The position numbers and the translations under genes were made by a program. 35,646 nucleotides of DNA from Candidatus Moraniibacteriota bacterium (lineage in GTDB: Bacteria; Patescibacteriota; Minisyncoccia; JAHIHE01; JAGLIN01): contig DAOWDS010000014.1 of NCBI GenBank assembly GCA_030638895.1, forward strand, positions 1 to 35,646, in the 5' to 3' direction. Positions 16,789 through 24,095 of the stretch are shown piece by piece. The first letter of the stretch is position 1; each line of letters opens with the position of its first letter. The notes under the pieces were generated by a model, which saw only the letters and a program-made list of their open reading frames with translations, made no database searches and was not told the DNA's origin.

Positions 16789-17853
16789 ATGTCAATTTTT
16801 AACAACAATCTAAGCGCCTTTGGCCTTGATCTGAGCGATCGATCTATTAAAGTTGCTCAACTTAAAAAGGCGAGTAAAAAAATAAGCCTCTATTCTTATG
16901 GCAGAGAAAATATCCCGGAAGGATTAATAATAAATGGAGAAATAAAAAACAAAGAAGAGGTGGCAAAATTAATTAAAAAAACATTATCGAACGCCAAGCC
17001 AAATCCAATAAAATCTAAATTTGTTATTTATTCCATACCAGAGCCAAAAGGATTTATTCGTGTTGTAAAAATTTCACGCACAAAAGAAAATGACATTGAA
17101 CAAGCGGTTAGATATGAAGCAGAACAGCTGTTTCCAATAGATATAAATGAGTCATATGTTGATTGGCAAGTTCTTTCTTCTGATAATGATAAAATGTTAA
17201 AAATTATTGTTGCTGTCGTACCAAGATTGCTCGTAGATTCTTATTCTTCAGTTATGGAAATGGCTAGCTTGAAACCGATTGCCGCTGAAATTGAATCTAT
17301 TGCCATAACCAGAAGTTTAATAAACGAAAACCAATCTTCAAAGCCTATATTAGTTATTGATTTAGGAAAAGATAGAACAAGTTTTATAATTTTTAAAAAT
17401 CCAACCGTTCAGTTTACGGCAAGTATTCCTGTTTGCGGAGAAGAATTTATTAAAGCTATATCAAAAAAACTTGGATTAGACAAAATTGCGGCAGAAGAGA
17501 TAAAAAATAAGTGCGGATTAAAATTTGAAGGAGAGTGCAAGGAAGTTTTTAAGGCAATTCAACCTTCTTTGCATGAAATGATAAAATATATAAACAAGTT
17601 AACTTATTATTATAAAGAACATTTTGTATCAGATGAAAATATAGCAAAGATAATAATTTGCGGAGGAGAAGCAAAAAGAGTGGGGATAAGCTCTTTTTTA
17701 TCATTGCAGATAAAAAAAGAGATTGAAAAAGGAAATCCATGGGTAAATATAATGACCTTCAAAAACAAAGAGATTCCTCCCATTTCAAGAAATGATTCAC
17801 TTGTTTTTGTTACTGTTTTAGGTTTAGCTCTTAGAGGAATACGGGAGAAATAA
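16789..17853 (+). CDS. pilM: Pilus assembly protein PilM
   Basis: A 354-residue actin-like ATPase-fold protein of the pilus alignment subcomplex, cytoplasmic and bound to the N-terminus of PilN. The phosphate-1 motif FGLDLSDRSIKVAQLKK, phosphate-2-like VIDLGKDRTSFIIF and adenosine-loop IIICGGEAKRVG are visible in order. The YSIPEPKGFIRVVKI segment is characteristic of PilM. Length and order (pilM, pilN, pilO) match the classical operon. The gap to pilN is 161 bp and contains only AT-rich recurring spacer sequence with a small hairpin near 17899 (ACAGCTTAGCTGT). Confidence 0.93.
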   Translation: MSIFNNNLSAFGLDLSDRSIKVAQLKKASKKISLYSYGRENIPEGLIINGEIKNKEEVAKLIKKTLSNAKPNPIKSKFVIYSIPEPKGFIRVVKISRTKENDIEQAVRYEAEQLFPIDINESYVDWQVLSSDNDKMLKIIVAVVPRLLVDSYSSVMEMASLKPIAAEIESIAITRSLINENQSSKPILVIDLGKDRTSFIIFKNPTVQFTASIPVCGEEFIKAISKKLGLDKIAAEEIKNKCGLKFEGECKEVFKAIQPSLHEMIKYINKLTYYYKEHFVSDENIAKIIICGGEAKRVGISSFLSLQIKKEIEKGNPWVNIMTFKNKEIPPISRNDSLVFVTVLGLALRGIREK

Positions 17854-18014
17854 ATTATCCTAACATTTTAACAAATAAATGGCAGATTGTTTTTCGGACA
17901 GCTTAGCTGTTAAATTTGTTTTTGGTTTGATGTTTAAAATTATGAAACATGTTTTAGAAAGCTTAGAAAAAGTAATGTTAATATGCTAGTATATTAAAAT
18001 GATAAAATGATTCC

Positions 18015-18623
18015 ATGATAAAAATAAATTTATTATCTCCTGCTGATAAATTAAATATCAAATGGGAAAAGATAAATCATTCAGTAATCTATAATTTTAC
18101 TGCTATTATATTTATTCAAGTTTTTTTTATTTTTGTTTTGTTATTTGTGACTGGATATCTAAATATGGAGAATGAAAAGTTAAACAAGCAATTGGATAAT
18201 ATGCAACTAAGATCAGAAGCTAGGGAGATAAATTCCATTAAAAGAGAGTTAATAAAACATAACAGTCAGTTGGATTCTATTTTTAAAATACAAGAGAATC
18301 AATTTCAATGGACAAAAACGCTTGAAAAATTTAGTTTTCTTGTCCCTTCTGAAATAAGAATAGATAATATTAGCATTGGACCTGAAATCGGAGGAGCTTT
18401 GCCAAAAAATAAAGCAGGGAACACGCTCGCTCAAAATAATACTGAAAATTTTAAAGTCGTTATTGTCGGAATTTCTAAAACAATGGAAAATCTTTTAAAT
18501 TTTGAGAATAATTTAAAAGATTCTGAAATTTTTATTGATTTTAACATTGATCCAAAAAATTATGATGGTGAAAATTTTAGATATGTTTTGTCAATTCAAA
18601 AGAAAAATATTGTTTCAAATTAA
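18015..18623 (+). CDS. pilN: Pilus assembly protein PilN
   Basis: 202 residues beginning MIKINLLSPADKLNIKWEK. This is the cytoplasmic PilM-binding motif of PilN (usually INLLP; here INLLS). A membrane helix follows at about residues 32-53, then a coiled-coil stretch (MENEKLNKQLDNMQLRSEAR) and a ferredoxin-like periplasmic fold ending in VLSIQKKN. Its partner PilO starts 9 bp downstream. It is shorter than some homologues but has all expected parts. With PilM and PilO it would form the inner-membrane alignment complex. Confidence 0.9.
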   Translation: MIKINLLSPADKLNIKWEKINHSVIYNFTAIIFIQVFFIFVLLFVTGYLNMENEKLNKQLDNMQLRSEAREINSIKRELIKHNSQLDSIFKIQENQFQWTKTLEKFSFLVPSEIRIDNISIGPEIGGALPKNKAGNTLAQNNTENFKVVIVGISKTMENLLNFENNLKDSEIFIDFNIDPKNYDGENFRYVLSIQKKNIVSN

Positions 18624-18632
18624 TTAGAAATT

Positions 18633-19184
18633 ATGAATAGAATCGAAAAAAAAGCGCACATCAAAGCAGTTTTATTGTTAATTATTGTGTTTATTTTACT
18701 GTATGTCAGTTGTTTTTATTTTCCCAAAAAAATAGAGGTTTCAAGCGTTGAAATTATTGACAAAAAAAAGAAAATTGAACAATTAAACATACAAAACAAT
18801 CAGATAGAAAATATAAGGGATAAACACAACAAACTGCAAAAAGATGTTAGTAATATTTCGGAATATATAATAGATTATTCAAATATATCTAGTTTTGTCG
18901 CTGAAATCAAAAATGTAGCTGAAAAAAATAATATAGAGCTTAATATAAGCGTTTCTAATGAAGAAAAAAAGGAGATAACTAAATTTTTGTCGTATATAAA
19001 TTATAATATCAAAGCTACTGGCAAATTTAATAATATGATGAGCTTTTTAAATCATTTGGAAAATCTAAAATATTATATTGATGTTGAAAAAATAGAAATT
19101 TCGAGAAAGAATAAAGAGGCAATCGGCGAAACTGATATTGTGCTTAATTCCAGATTAAAAGTTTACGTGCGTGATAATAAATAA
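18633..19184 (+). CDS. pilO: Pilus assembly protein PilO
   Basis: 183 residues with a basic N-terminus, one membrane helix (about residues 11-29, AVLLLIIVFILLYVSCFYF), then a coiled coil (about 35-75). A ferredoxin-like domain follows, with FVAEIKNVAEKNNIELNISV and the typical MMSFLNHLENLKYYIDVEKI segment, the best PilO signature. It follows pilN by 9 bp, and the two would form a heterodimer. Family call is from architecture plus position. Confidence 0.88.
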   Translation: MNRIEKKAHIKAVLLLIIVFILLYVSCFYFPKKIEVSSVEIIDKKKKIEQLNIQNNQIENIRDKHNKLQKDVSNISEYIIDYSNISSFVAEIKNVAEKNNIELNISVSNEEKKEITKFLSYINYNIKATGKFNNMMSFLNHLENLKYYIDVEKIEISRKNKEAIGETDIVLNSRLKVYVRDNK

Positions 19185-19193
19185 TAATGAGAG

Positions 19194-19613
19194 ATGAATA
19201 AAATAAAATTTAATTTTAATAAAAAAAGCGCTAAAAAAATACTTTTTGTTTTTTTAAAGTACAAATACTTGTTATTTTTAATATTGTTCAGCGCTCTTCT
19301 TGGATTTATTTTCAGTGTTACTTATAAATACGCCTATGTTAATATAATGTTTATAGAATATGAAGAATCATACGAAAGCAGTGTAATTTTAAATATGAAA
19401 AAAGGTAATCGAACACTTAAAAAAATATTAACAAATACAAAAGAACGAGAGAAAGAATTTGAGATGAGCAAAGACAAAAAATATAATAATCCTTTTAAAT
19501 TTAGAAAACCAGATGTTTTAGAAAATAAAAAATCAGATATTATCAATAGCGAAGTGGAAAATAATCCAAGAGCGCTTCCAACAATTGAAACTGAAAATGG
19601 CACGATTAATTAA
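19194..19613 (+). CDS. Hypothetical single-pass membrane protein at the end of the pilus operon
   Basis: 139 residues: a basic N-terminus (MNKIKFNFNKKSAKKI), one hydrophobic helix (about residues 23-44) and a charged, probably extracytoplasmic segment. The C-terminal part is Lys/Asn/Glu rich and likely disordered. It starts 9 bp after pilO, so it is almost certainly in the same operon. The position and one-helix layout resemble PilP- or GspC-like linkers, but I see no PilP motif and no lipobox. Treat as unknown. Confidence 0.75.
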   Translation: MNKIKFNFNKKSAKKILFVFLKYKYLLFLILFSALLGFIFSVTYKYAYVNIMFIEYEESYESSVILNMKKGNRTLKKILTNTKEREKEFEMSKDKKYNNPFKFRKPDVLENKKSDIINSEVENNPRALPTIETENGTIN

Positions 19614-19762
19614 GAATAATTAGTATTTTGTTTGTATAACAAAACAAAAATTTGATATTGATTTGATATTTGGATTTTGTTATTTGAAATTAAGCAAAAT
19701 TTGACTTATTATATAATATTTTGTATATTAGTTAAACGGTCATCAAATGACTGTTTTTGTCT

Positions 19763-19834
19763 GTCCCCGTAGTTCAATGGATAGAACGGGAGCCTTCTAA
19801 GCTCTTGATGCGGGTTCAATTCCTGCCGGGGACA
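19763..19834 (+). tRNA. tRNA-Arg (anticodon TCT)
   Basis: A full cloverleaf can be drawn. The acceptor arms GTCCCCG and CGGGGAC pair perfectly, the D-arm is GTTC/GAAC, and the anticodon stem GGAGC/GCTCT encloses loop CTTCTAA with TCT in the centre. The T-arm has TTCAATT in the loop, with discriminator A. The 3' CCA is not encoded. It reads AGA codons, which are frequent in this AT-rich genome. It lies 150 bp after the last pilus gene. Confidence 0.95.
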
Positions 19835-19839
19835 CAAAA

Positions 19840-19969
19840 TTATACTCCTTTGCTAAAATAATTTCGTATAATGCTCCGTAGCTTTATGTGAAATTTTATT
19901 TGATTCTAAATGAAAAAGTAATCTTTTTAAAATCTACAAAATCGGAATTCTAAAAGCGAAGGAGTATAA
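19840..19969. repeat. Inverted-repeat element directly after tRNA-Arg(TCT)
   Basis: TTATACTCCTTTGCT (19840-19854) and AGCGAAGGAGTATAA (19955-19969) are 15-bp inverted copies with one mismatch, 130 bp end to end. The interior has no open frame of note. It starts six bases after the tRNA 3' end, a common target for mobile elements, and ends before a strong terminator hairpin. Confidence 0.7.
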
Positions 19970-20005
19970 CTTATTAACAAATTTTCGTATTTATTTTGTT
20001 AAAAT

Positions 20006-20040
20006 AAAAATCGCTCTGATATAATGTCAGAGCGATTTTT
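20006..20040. terminator. Bidirectional intrinsic terminator
   Basis: AAAAATCGCTCTGA and TCAGAGCGATTTTT form a 14-bp perfect stem with A-rich and T-rich feet on both strands. It lies between the rightward tRNA-Arg and the leftward protease gene that ends at 20062, so it can terminate both. Confidence 0.92.
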
Positions 20041-20061
20041 ATTTATGCCACTTAACACAAC

Positions 20062-20952
20062 CTACTTATATAATTCCATAATGCCGACAATATCACCAGC
20101 TTCTAGACTTCTTTTTTTGGTTTCGCCATTACTAGCATAACCATACATAGTGATTTCTGAGCAAGTTGACTCATATAAATCTCCCATTCCCATACTATGA
20201 CCCAACTCATGAGTAGCAATATTTTCAAAATCCATCTTGTCGGACTCGCCAGTAGCTGACCAGTCAAAATCAACATCATCATAAACTTGGTCCCATTCAA
20301 CCAATTCTCTAAATGGCGGCGGTCCGGTAAATATTCCCCAAATAATAGTAATGCCAATAGCGCCCGACGATTCAATGTCGGCAAAAATTACTTCATTTTT
20401 GCCATTTAATTCTCCTATATTTTCTCTATCAACATTGCCAGTGATTTTATCACCAACAATATTAGTACCAGCAGCGCTTTCCCACTTAGCAATGTCAGCA
20501 GCTAAATTATCAATAATAAATGTTTCGTTTAAACTATCTATATTTATTGGATCAACTAAATATGGTTCAGCAGTTTTCCATTTAGCGCCTTTAGCTAAAA
20601 AAGTATAGCAAGAACTAGTATCTTGATCTGGGTCTGGGTCTGGATATTCATCACTACAGTCTTCTGGACATTTTTTAGCATTTTCACCTAATTCACAAAC
20701 ACCATTACCACACGTTTTAACATTTTCTTTTTTATATCTTAAAAAAGCATATCCTTCAACTAGTTTGCCGGTGCTTGGATCAATTTTTTCGCCAAGACTG
20801 AAAACACCATTAGAAACCTTTACCGCGTGCTCTGGAATAGAAACAGGCGCTTTATTTTTTAAATTATCAAATTCAGGTTTATCAGCAAATACTATGCCCG
20901 TTGAAATAGCCAATACAGCAATTAATAAGCTAAAAATTAAATATTTTTTCAT
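20062..20952 (-). CDS. Secreted metzincin-type metalloprotease with a CGNGxCExGE module
   Basis: A 296-residue exported protein. A signal peptide covers about residues 1-23 (FSLLIAVLAISTGIVFA). Residues 81-99 are a Cys module (CGNGVCELGENAKKCPEDC), followed by an Asp/Pro linker. The C-terminal catalytic domain holds HELGHSMGMGD: H248, E249, H252 and third ligand D258, the HExxHxxGxxD form of the metzincin zinc site. A Met-turn SEITMYG follows about ten residues later, so the site looks intact. Nearest families are matrixins/snapalysin-like proteases. It stands alone, converging on the pilus operon across a terminator. The substrate is unknown; cell-surface or host proteins are guesses. Confidence 0.88.
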   Translation of the reverse strand: MKKYLIFSLLIAVLAISTGIVFADKPEFDNLKNKAPVSIPEHAVKVSNGVFSLGEKIDPSTGKLVEGYAFLRYKKENVKTCGNGVCELGENAKKCPEDCSDEYPDPDPDQDTSSCYTFLAKGAKWKTAEPYLVDPINIDSLNETFIIDNLAADIAKWESAAGTNIVGDKITGNVDRENIGELNGKNEVIFADIESSGAIGITIIWGIFTGPPPFRELVEWDQVYDDVDFDWSATGESDKMDFENIATHELGHSMGMGDLYESTCSEITMYGYASNGETKKRSLEAGDIVGIMELYK

Positions 20953-21258
20953 ATTTTTTTTAATTAATTTTTATTGTTTAACTTTTAATTTTTTCGACCT
21001 TTAAATTATTTAGAAATTTATTGATTTTTTTAAATTTTTTATATAATGTTGCTTTAATATTTTCTGTTCAAGTTTATAAAAGCTTAACATTCTTTTTATA
21101 AAAAAACAAGTACAAAAAACGTTGGCAGCTCATTGAATATCATCTTGTGTCGCATCACGGTCTTGAGAGTTGACAGCTTAACAACAATATGATATAAAAT
21201 AAATGGTATCAATTTAATTGATTATTATATAAAAAAAATAAAATTAGGAGAGTTAATA
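20953..21258. other. 306-bp gene-free stretch with promoter and direct repeat
   Basis: Very AT-rich up to about 21115. It contains the likely leftward promoter of the protease gene and a rightward promoter at 21170-21198. GTTGGCAGCT (21121-21130) and GTTGACAGCT (21169-21178) are near-identical direct repeats 48 bp apart. The second overlaps the -35 box, so they could be operator half sites. I see no gene. Confidence 0.5.
21170..21198 (+). promoter_or_regulatory. Sigma70-type promoter for the small Cys/His gene
   Basis: TTGACA (21170-21175) and TATAAA (21193-21198) are separated by 17 bp. The expected start point lies about 50 bp before a strong Shine-Dalgarno and ATG. Confidence 0.65.
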
Positions 21259-21512
21259 ATGGCAAATTTTGAAGAAAAAATGGAAATGAATGGAAAAAAG
21301 AAGTTGTATGCATCCACTGTAATGCTCAAATAACAATGACAGCAGCTGATATTAGATATATTATTGACGAATGGCGCGAATGTGACGATAGTGACTTTTA
21401 TATAAAATGTCATGAACATCGTCTACATCTTAGTAAAAAGATTTTAGGCGGTGAAGAAATTCCTATGCATATTAAATTAGCTGCGAAACAAAGAAGTAGA
21501 CTGCTTATATAA
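21259..21512 (+). CDS. Small Cys/His (zinc-binding-like) protein with a -1 frameshift at A AAA AAG
   Basis: A strong ribosome site (AGGAG, 21246-21250) leads to ATG 21259, but the zero frame (MANFEEKMEMNGKK...) stops at TAA 21331. The -1 frame, entered exactly after the heptamer A AAA AAG (21294-21300), runs to TAA 21510-21512. It reads EVVCIHCNAQITMTAADI and later FYIKCHEHRLHL: a CxxC pair and a C-H-x-x-H-like pair that could hold one zinc. The -1 product would be 84 residues. Three explanations are possible: programmed -1 frameshifting or transcriptional slippage at the A6 run, a recent mutation, or a one-base assembly error (seven A's would restore the frame). The promoter and downstream terminator are intact, which favours a live gene. 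Function unknown. Confidence 0.6.
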
Positions 21513-21584
21513 CATTGTGACAAAAATCTAAGAACTTGACGGTTTGATTTCTTATTTTATTGTTTATGTTGCTAAGATTATTCT

Positions 21585-21612
21585 TTTTTATAAACTATAA
21601 AGTTTATAAAAA
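21585..21612. repeat. Perfect 12-bp palindrome after the small Cys/His gene
   Basis: TTTTTATAAACT and AGTTTATAAAAA pair perfectly around the loop ATAA. It directly precedes a terminator hairpin, so it may protect the 3' end or be a protein-binding palindrome. Confidence 0.7.
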
Positions 21613-21615
21613 GTT

Positions 21616-21643
21616 CCACCCAATTTTGAAAGGGTGGTTTTTT
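21616..21643 (+). terminator. Intrinsic terminator for the small Cys/His gene
   Basis: CCACCC and GGGTGG form a 6-bp GC stem with a 10-base loop, followed by six T's. It lies about 100 bp after the stop of the frameshifted gene. Confidence 0.8.
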
Positions 21644-21831
21644 CTATTTTAAAAATTCTAGCTGTCGCTAAACACATAAAAAAAACAACCTCTAACACAA
21701 GCAGTTGTTTTGGCTGGGTGGCGTAGTGGGGAACATTAGAACTAAGTTTGTAAATTTGGCTTTAAATAAGGATATTTCTATTCCTGATTTAAAATAAAAG
21801 ACCTAGATTTATTTTATCATATTTTAAAAAG

Positions 21832-21861
21832 AAAAAAGAGGCGCAACATTGTTGCCACCTC
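21832..21861 (-). terminator. Intrinsic terminator for the leftward 218-residue gene
   Basis: On the minus strand GAGGTGGCAAC and GTTGCGCCTC form a stem with a small bulge, followed by TTTTTTC. It lies about 30 bp after the stop codon of the gene ending at 21894. Confidence 0.75.
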
Positions 21862-21893
21862 ATATTTTTGAAAAATTTAGTCCGTATTGGGAA

Positions 21894-22550
21894 TTATTTA
21901 TCTTTGAAAGAATCTGGAAGATATTTTAAAGTATCTTCATGGTCAATAATTGCGAACTCACATTCTTTTATCAGCTGTTTAATTACTTCTATCTCTTTTT
22001 CAGTTTCTTTAATAAAAGAATTGAGATCACGCTCCTTTATTTCTCCTTTGGCAAGTTTTTCGTTAAAATCATTTCTTTCAGAAAACCACATTATTTTAAT
22101 CGGTTTTCCTTCTTTAAGAGATCTTTCAATTGAATTTTCCTTGCAAAATTTTGCGAACTTCAATCGATCTATGGCTATTTCTTCCTTTGCCATGTCGTAT
22201 CTTGTCAAAGTTTCCACAGAACATGTCCTATTTTCGCTACTGTGTTCAAGATGCCTTTGCCGTTCATTCATGAGATCAGTAACAAATTTTTCTATAGCCT
22301 TAGGAGAAGCGTCTAATACCGCCTTGTTTACTTCTCTTTGAGCTTTCAAAGATGCTATAACAAGTTCAGCAGATTCTGATAGGTGTTTTGGAAAAATTTT
22401 GTCTTCCAAACCAATTTCAGCTTCCTTTGATTCGGCTGTAAGCCGCCCAAGAGTACATATTGTTATGTCTATTGCGGCTATTGTTGTTTTTGCTTCTTGC
22501 CGATAATTATTTATAAGAAGTTCCGTGCTAATGTTTCCATTTTCAGTCAA
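21894..22550 (-). CDS. Hypothetical all-helical cytoplasmic protein
   Basis: 218 residues, no signal peptide or membrane helix, and almost entirely predicted helix with long Glu/Lys-rich stretches. The C-terminal part (about 165-210, FIKETEKEIEVIKQLIKECE) looks like a coiled coil. I do not recognise a family. The start is TTG at 22550, chosen because GGAGG lies 9 bp upstream, an unusually strong ribosome site for this genome; no in-frame ATG fits it. It has its own terminator and is monocistronic. It belongs to the accessory island 21.0-23.9 kb with a recombinase remnant and other orphans. Function unknown. Confidence 0.75.
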   Translation of the reverse strand: MTENGNISTELLINNYRQEAKTTIAAIDITICTLGRLTAESKEAEIGLEDKIFPKHLSESAELVIASLKAQREVNKAVLDASPKAIEKFVTDLMNERQRHLEHSSENRTCSVETLTRYDMAKEEIAIDRLKFAKFCKENSIERSLKEGKPIKIMWFSERNDFNEKLAKGEIKERDLNSFIKETEKEIEVIKQLIKECEFAIIDHEDTLKYLPDSFKDK

Positions 22551-22663
22551 CTTTAAATTCCTCCTCTACCTTAATAATAAAAAATATTTCAAATCATGTC
22601 AATAGCAATAAAAAATTATGGTCGTATAAAATTATTAAAAAGTTCTAACTTATAAAATGGGTA

Positions 22664-22689
22664 TAAAAAAACCGCTAATATTGGCGGTT
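22664..22689 (-). terminator. Intrinsic terminator downstream of the recombinase fragment
   Basis: On the minus strand AACCGC and GCGGTT enclose CAATATTA and are followed by TTTTTTTATA. It lies about 70 bp beyond the stop of the leftward recombinase fragment. Confidence 0.8.
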
Positions 22690-22691
22690 AA

Positions 22692-22784
22692 ATTGACCAG
22701 GGTCTAATAGTAGACGCGTTCAGAGCTTTAGAGTGGGAAAGTATTAATAAAGAACTGTTAAAGTTTGATAAGGTTTTGTGTTAA
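22692..22784 (+). pseudogene. C-terminal scrap of an unidentified gene
   Basis: An open frame without start codon reads DQGLIVDAFRALEWESINKE and then LLKFDKVLC before TAA 22782-22784. The composition looks protein-coding (Trp, Glu, Arg spread evenly), unlike translated AT spacer. It is closed upstream by TAA at 22689-22691. The end overlaps the tail of the opposite-strand recombinase fragment. Probably a 3' remnant left by a deletion or insertion. I cannot name the family. Confidence 0.4.
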
Positions 22785-23006
22785 TTTGATTATTCTGCCT
22801 ATTGTAGAAGTGGAAATAATATCAAGATTATTGATTGCGGAAATTAAATCTTTGTAAACTTTAGTAATTATTATGTTGTTTTTTTGAGCGTATTCCTTGA
22901 TTGACCTTTCTTGGTTTTGAGGAGAAAAACCCTTATCTTGTTCCTCTGTTGATTCTCTAATATATGCTATGCCTATTTTTTGCTTTTTGTTTTCTTTGTT
23001 AGTCAT
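22758..23006 (-). pseudogene. Truncated serine site-specific recombinase (resolvase/invertase N-terminus)
   Basis: 82 residues. Residues 10-54 match the start of the serine recombinase catalytic domain: IGIAYIRESTEEQDKGFSPQ (the Ser of ESTEEQ being the nucleophile), NQERSIKEYAQKNNI and ITKVYKDLIS. After about residue 55 the similarity ends and a Leu/Ile/Thr-rich tail reaches a stop. The remaining catalytic residues, the long helix and the DNA-binding domain are missing. Large serine recombinases of this type (YIRxSTeeQ ... fSpeNQ) are carried by phages and integrative elements. The fragment marks a past mobile-element event in the island. It cannot be a working recombinase. Confidence 0.8.
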
Positions 23007-23040
23007 ATAATTTTAAGTTAAATTTTTTTTAGTTATTAGG

Positions 23041-23068
23041 TTGACAAAATTTATATTTCTGATATGAT
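23041..23068 (+). promoter_or_regulatory. Strong sigma70-type promoter for the Cys-rich orphan
   Basis: TTGACA (23041-23046) and TATGAT (23063-23068) are separated by 16 bp. Just downstream AGACAAG and CTTGTCT (about 23072-23093) form a 7-bp hairpin at or near the transcript 5' end, giving a leader of roughly 100 bases before the GTG at 23176. Confidence 0.7.
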
Positions 23069-23175
23069 GCACAGACAAGTATTATTGCTTGTCTTCTATA
23101 TATTTATAGAATAATGTTCTTTAAAATACAGAACATAATTGAATATAATAAAACAGAAACAAGGAAGTGGTATAA

Positions 23176-23802
23176 GTGAGTAACAATACAGAACCAACTG
23201 AATTGACCTTGGAAGAAGGTATAGGAGAATTGTTTAAGGAAGAAAAAATTCCTGAATTAAATACAGAGATGAATATTTGGAAAGTAATTGAATCTCTTGA
23301 CGGTTACATTTTCTATACCGAACATGATGCAGCTGATGGCAGAATATCTTTAAGCAGTGAAAGCGACAAATATCTTCAGGTTGTAAAAAAAGTTTCTGAG
23401 CTTCTTGTAAACAAGCTCAAAGAATTTAACGTTATTCCACCAAGTGAATATTCTGAATGTGAAACCAGACAAGAGTTGCCACCAGCGCCAGAAGGAAAAA
23501 CATATTACTGGGAATGGTATGAAACTATGAGCAAAGAATATTATACTGAAGCGTATAACAAAATTCTTTGCTCTGCTTGTCCGTTTGTTGAAGATAATCC
23601 TACTGAAACAATGCAATGTAGAACGCCTTGTGATGTTTTTCCAGGAACGGTCTATCGGCTTTTTGAACCACATAGATGTGCTATGGTTGATATGCTTACA
23701 TGGAACGAAGAAGAACTATACAAACAGGTTCAAGAAAAAGGTGGGGACGATGTTCTAAAAAGATTTAAGCAAAAGATCTGGAATCTTAAAAATAAGACTT
23801 AA
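23176..23802 (+). CDS. Hypothetical Cys-rich protein with its own strong promoter
   Basis: 208 residues, cytoplasmic, family not recognised. The first about 100 residues are acidic and helical. The C-terminal part has a Cys cluster: C132 and C135 (CSAC), C148 and C152 (CRTPC), and H166/C168 (HRC), which could bind zinc or an iron-sulfur cluster. A Tyr/Trp-rich motif (KTYYWEWYETMSKEYYTEAY) precedes it. The start is GTG, chosen because AAGGA lies about 11 bp upstream in agreement with the promoter at 23041; no ATG fits. The gene is monocistronic, close to a recombinase remnant and a tRNA cluster, suggesting acquisition by transfer. No function can be assigned. Confidence 0.8.
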   Translation: MSNNTEPTELTLEEGIGELFKEEKIPELNTEMNIWKVIESLDGYIFYTEHDAADGRISLSSESDKYLQVVKKVSELLVNKLKEFNVIPPSEYSECETRQELPPAPEGKTYYWEWYETMSKEYYTEAYNKILCSACPFVEDNPTETMQCRTPCDVFPGTVYRLFEPHRCAMVDMLTWNEEELYKQVQEKGGDDVLKRFKQKIWNLKNKT

Positions 23803-24095
23803 ATCAAAATAAGTACGAGCAGTGCGATAATTTCAATCTGTTCTTTTTTTATAACTTATTTTATATCTTAAATTTTAAAGATTCGTTTTGTCTTAGATAA
23901 GTTCCACTTTTATTTTACCACAGTCTAATTGTTTTAAATATTATTTTAAATTAGAAAAACATATCAATACTTTTAAATAAGCAGTATTTCTTTGTTTAGC
24001 AAATCTTTTAATCTGGTTTCTGTTTAATAAAAAATGTTCATTAAATTTAATTAGTTTTCGGTTTATTTTTTGCATAATAATTCTATAAAATTAAA
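23803..24095. other. Gene-free AT-rich stretch
   Basis: About 290 bp, over 75 percent A/T by eye, between the Cys-rich orphan and the leftward tRNA block. I see no coding frame, conserved RNA shape or repeat apart from the tRNA-block terminator at its right edge. Confidence 0.6.

Larger units (their letters stand above)
21513..21893. other. 381-bp gene-free stretch packed with hairpins
   Basis: It holds in order a 12-bp palindrome (21585-21612), a rightward terminator (21616-21643), a weak hairpin with AAAACAAC/GTTGTTTT arms (about 21684-21712) and an imperfect hairpin TTTAAATAAGGA/TTCCTGATTTAAA near 21763-21796. A leftward terminator (21832-21861) follows. No coding frame is convincing. Confidence 0.55.

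Noticed and set aside
20103-20384. 93-codon alternative frame in the protease gene
   Set aside because: The main frame contains the signal peptide, zinc site and Met-turn; the other frame is a shadow.
21684-21712. Hairpin with AAAACAAC/GTTGTTTT arms as a further terminator
   Set aside because: The stem has only four strong pairs and a 13-base loop; stronger terminators lie on both sides.
21713-21740. GGCTGGGTGGCGTAGTGGGG as a tRNA or other RNA remnant
   Set aside because: No pairing partners for an acceptor or T-arm follow; too little to call.
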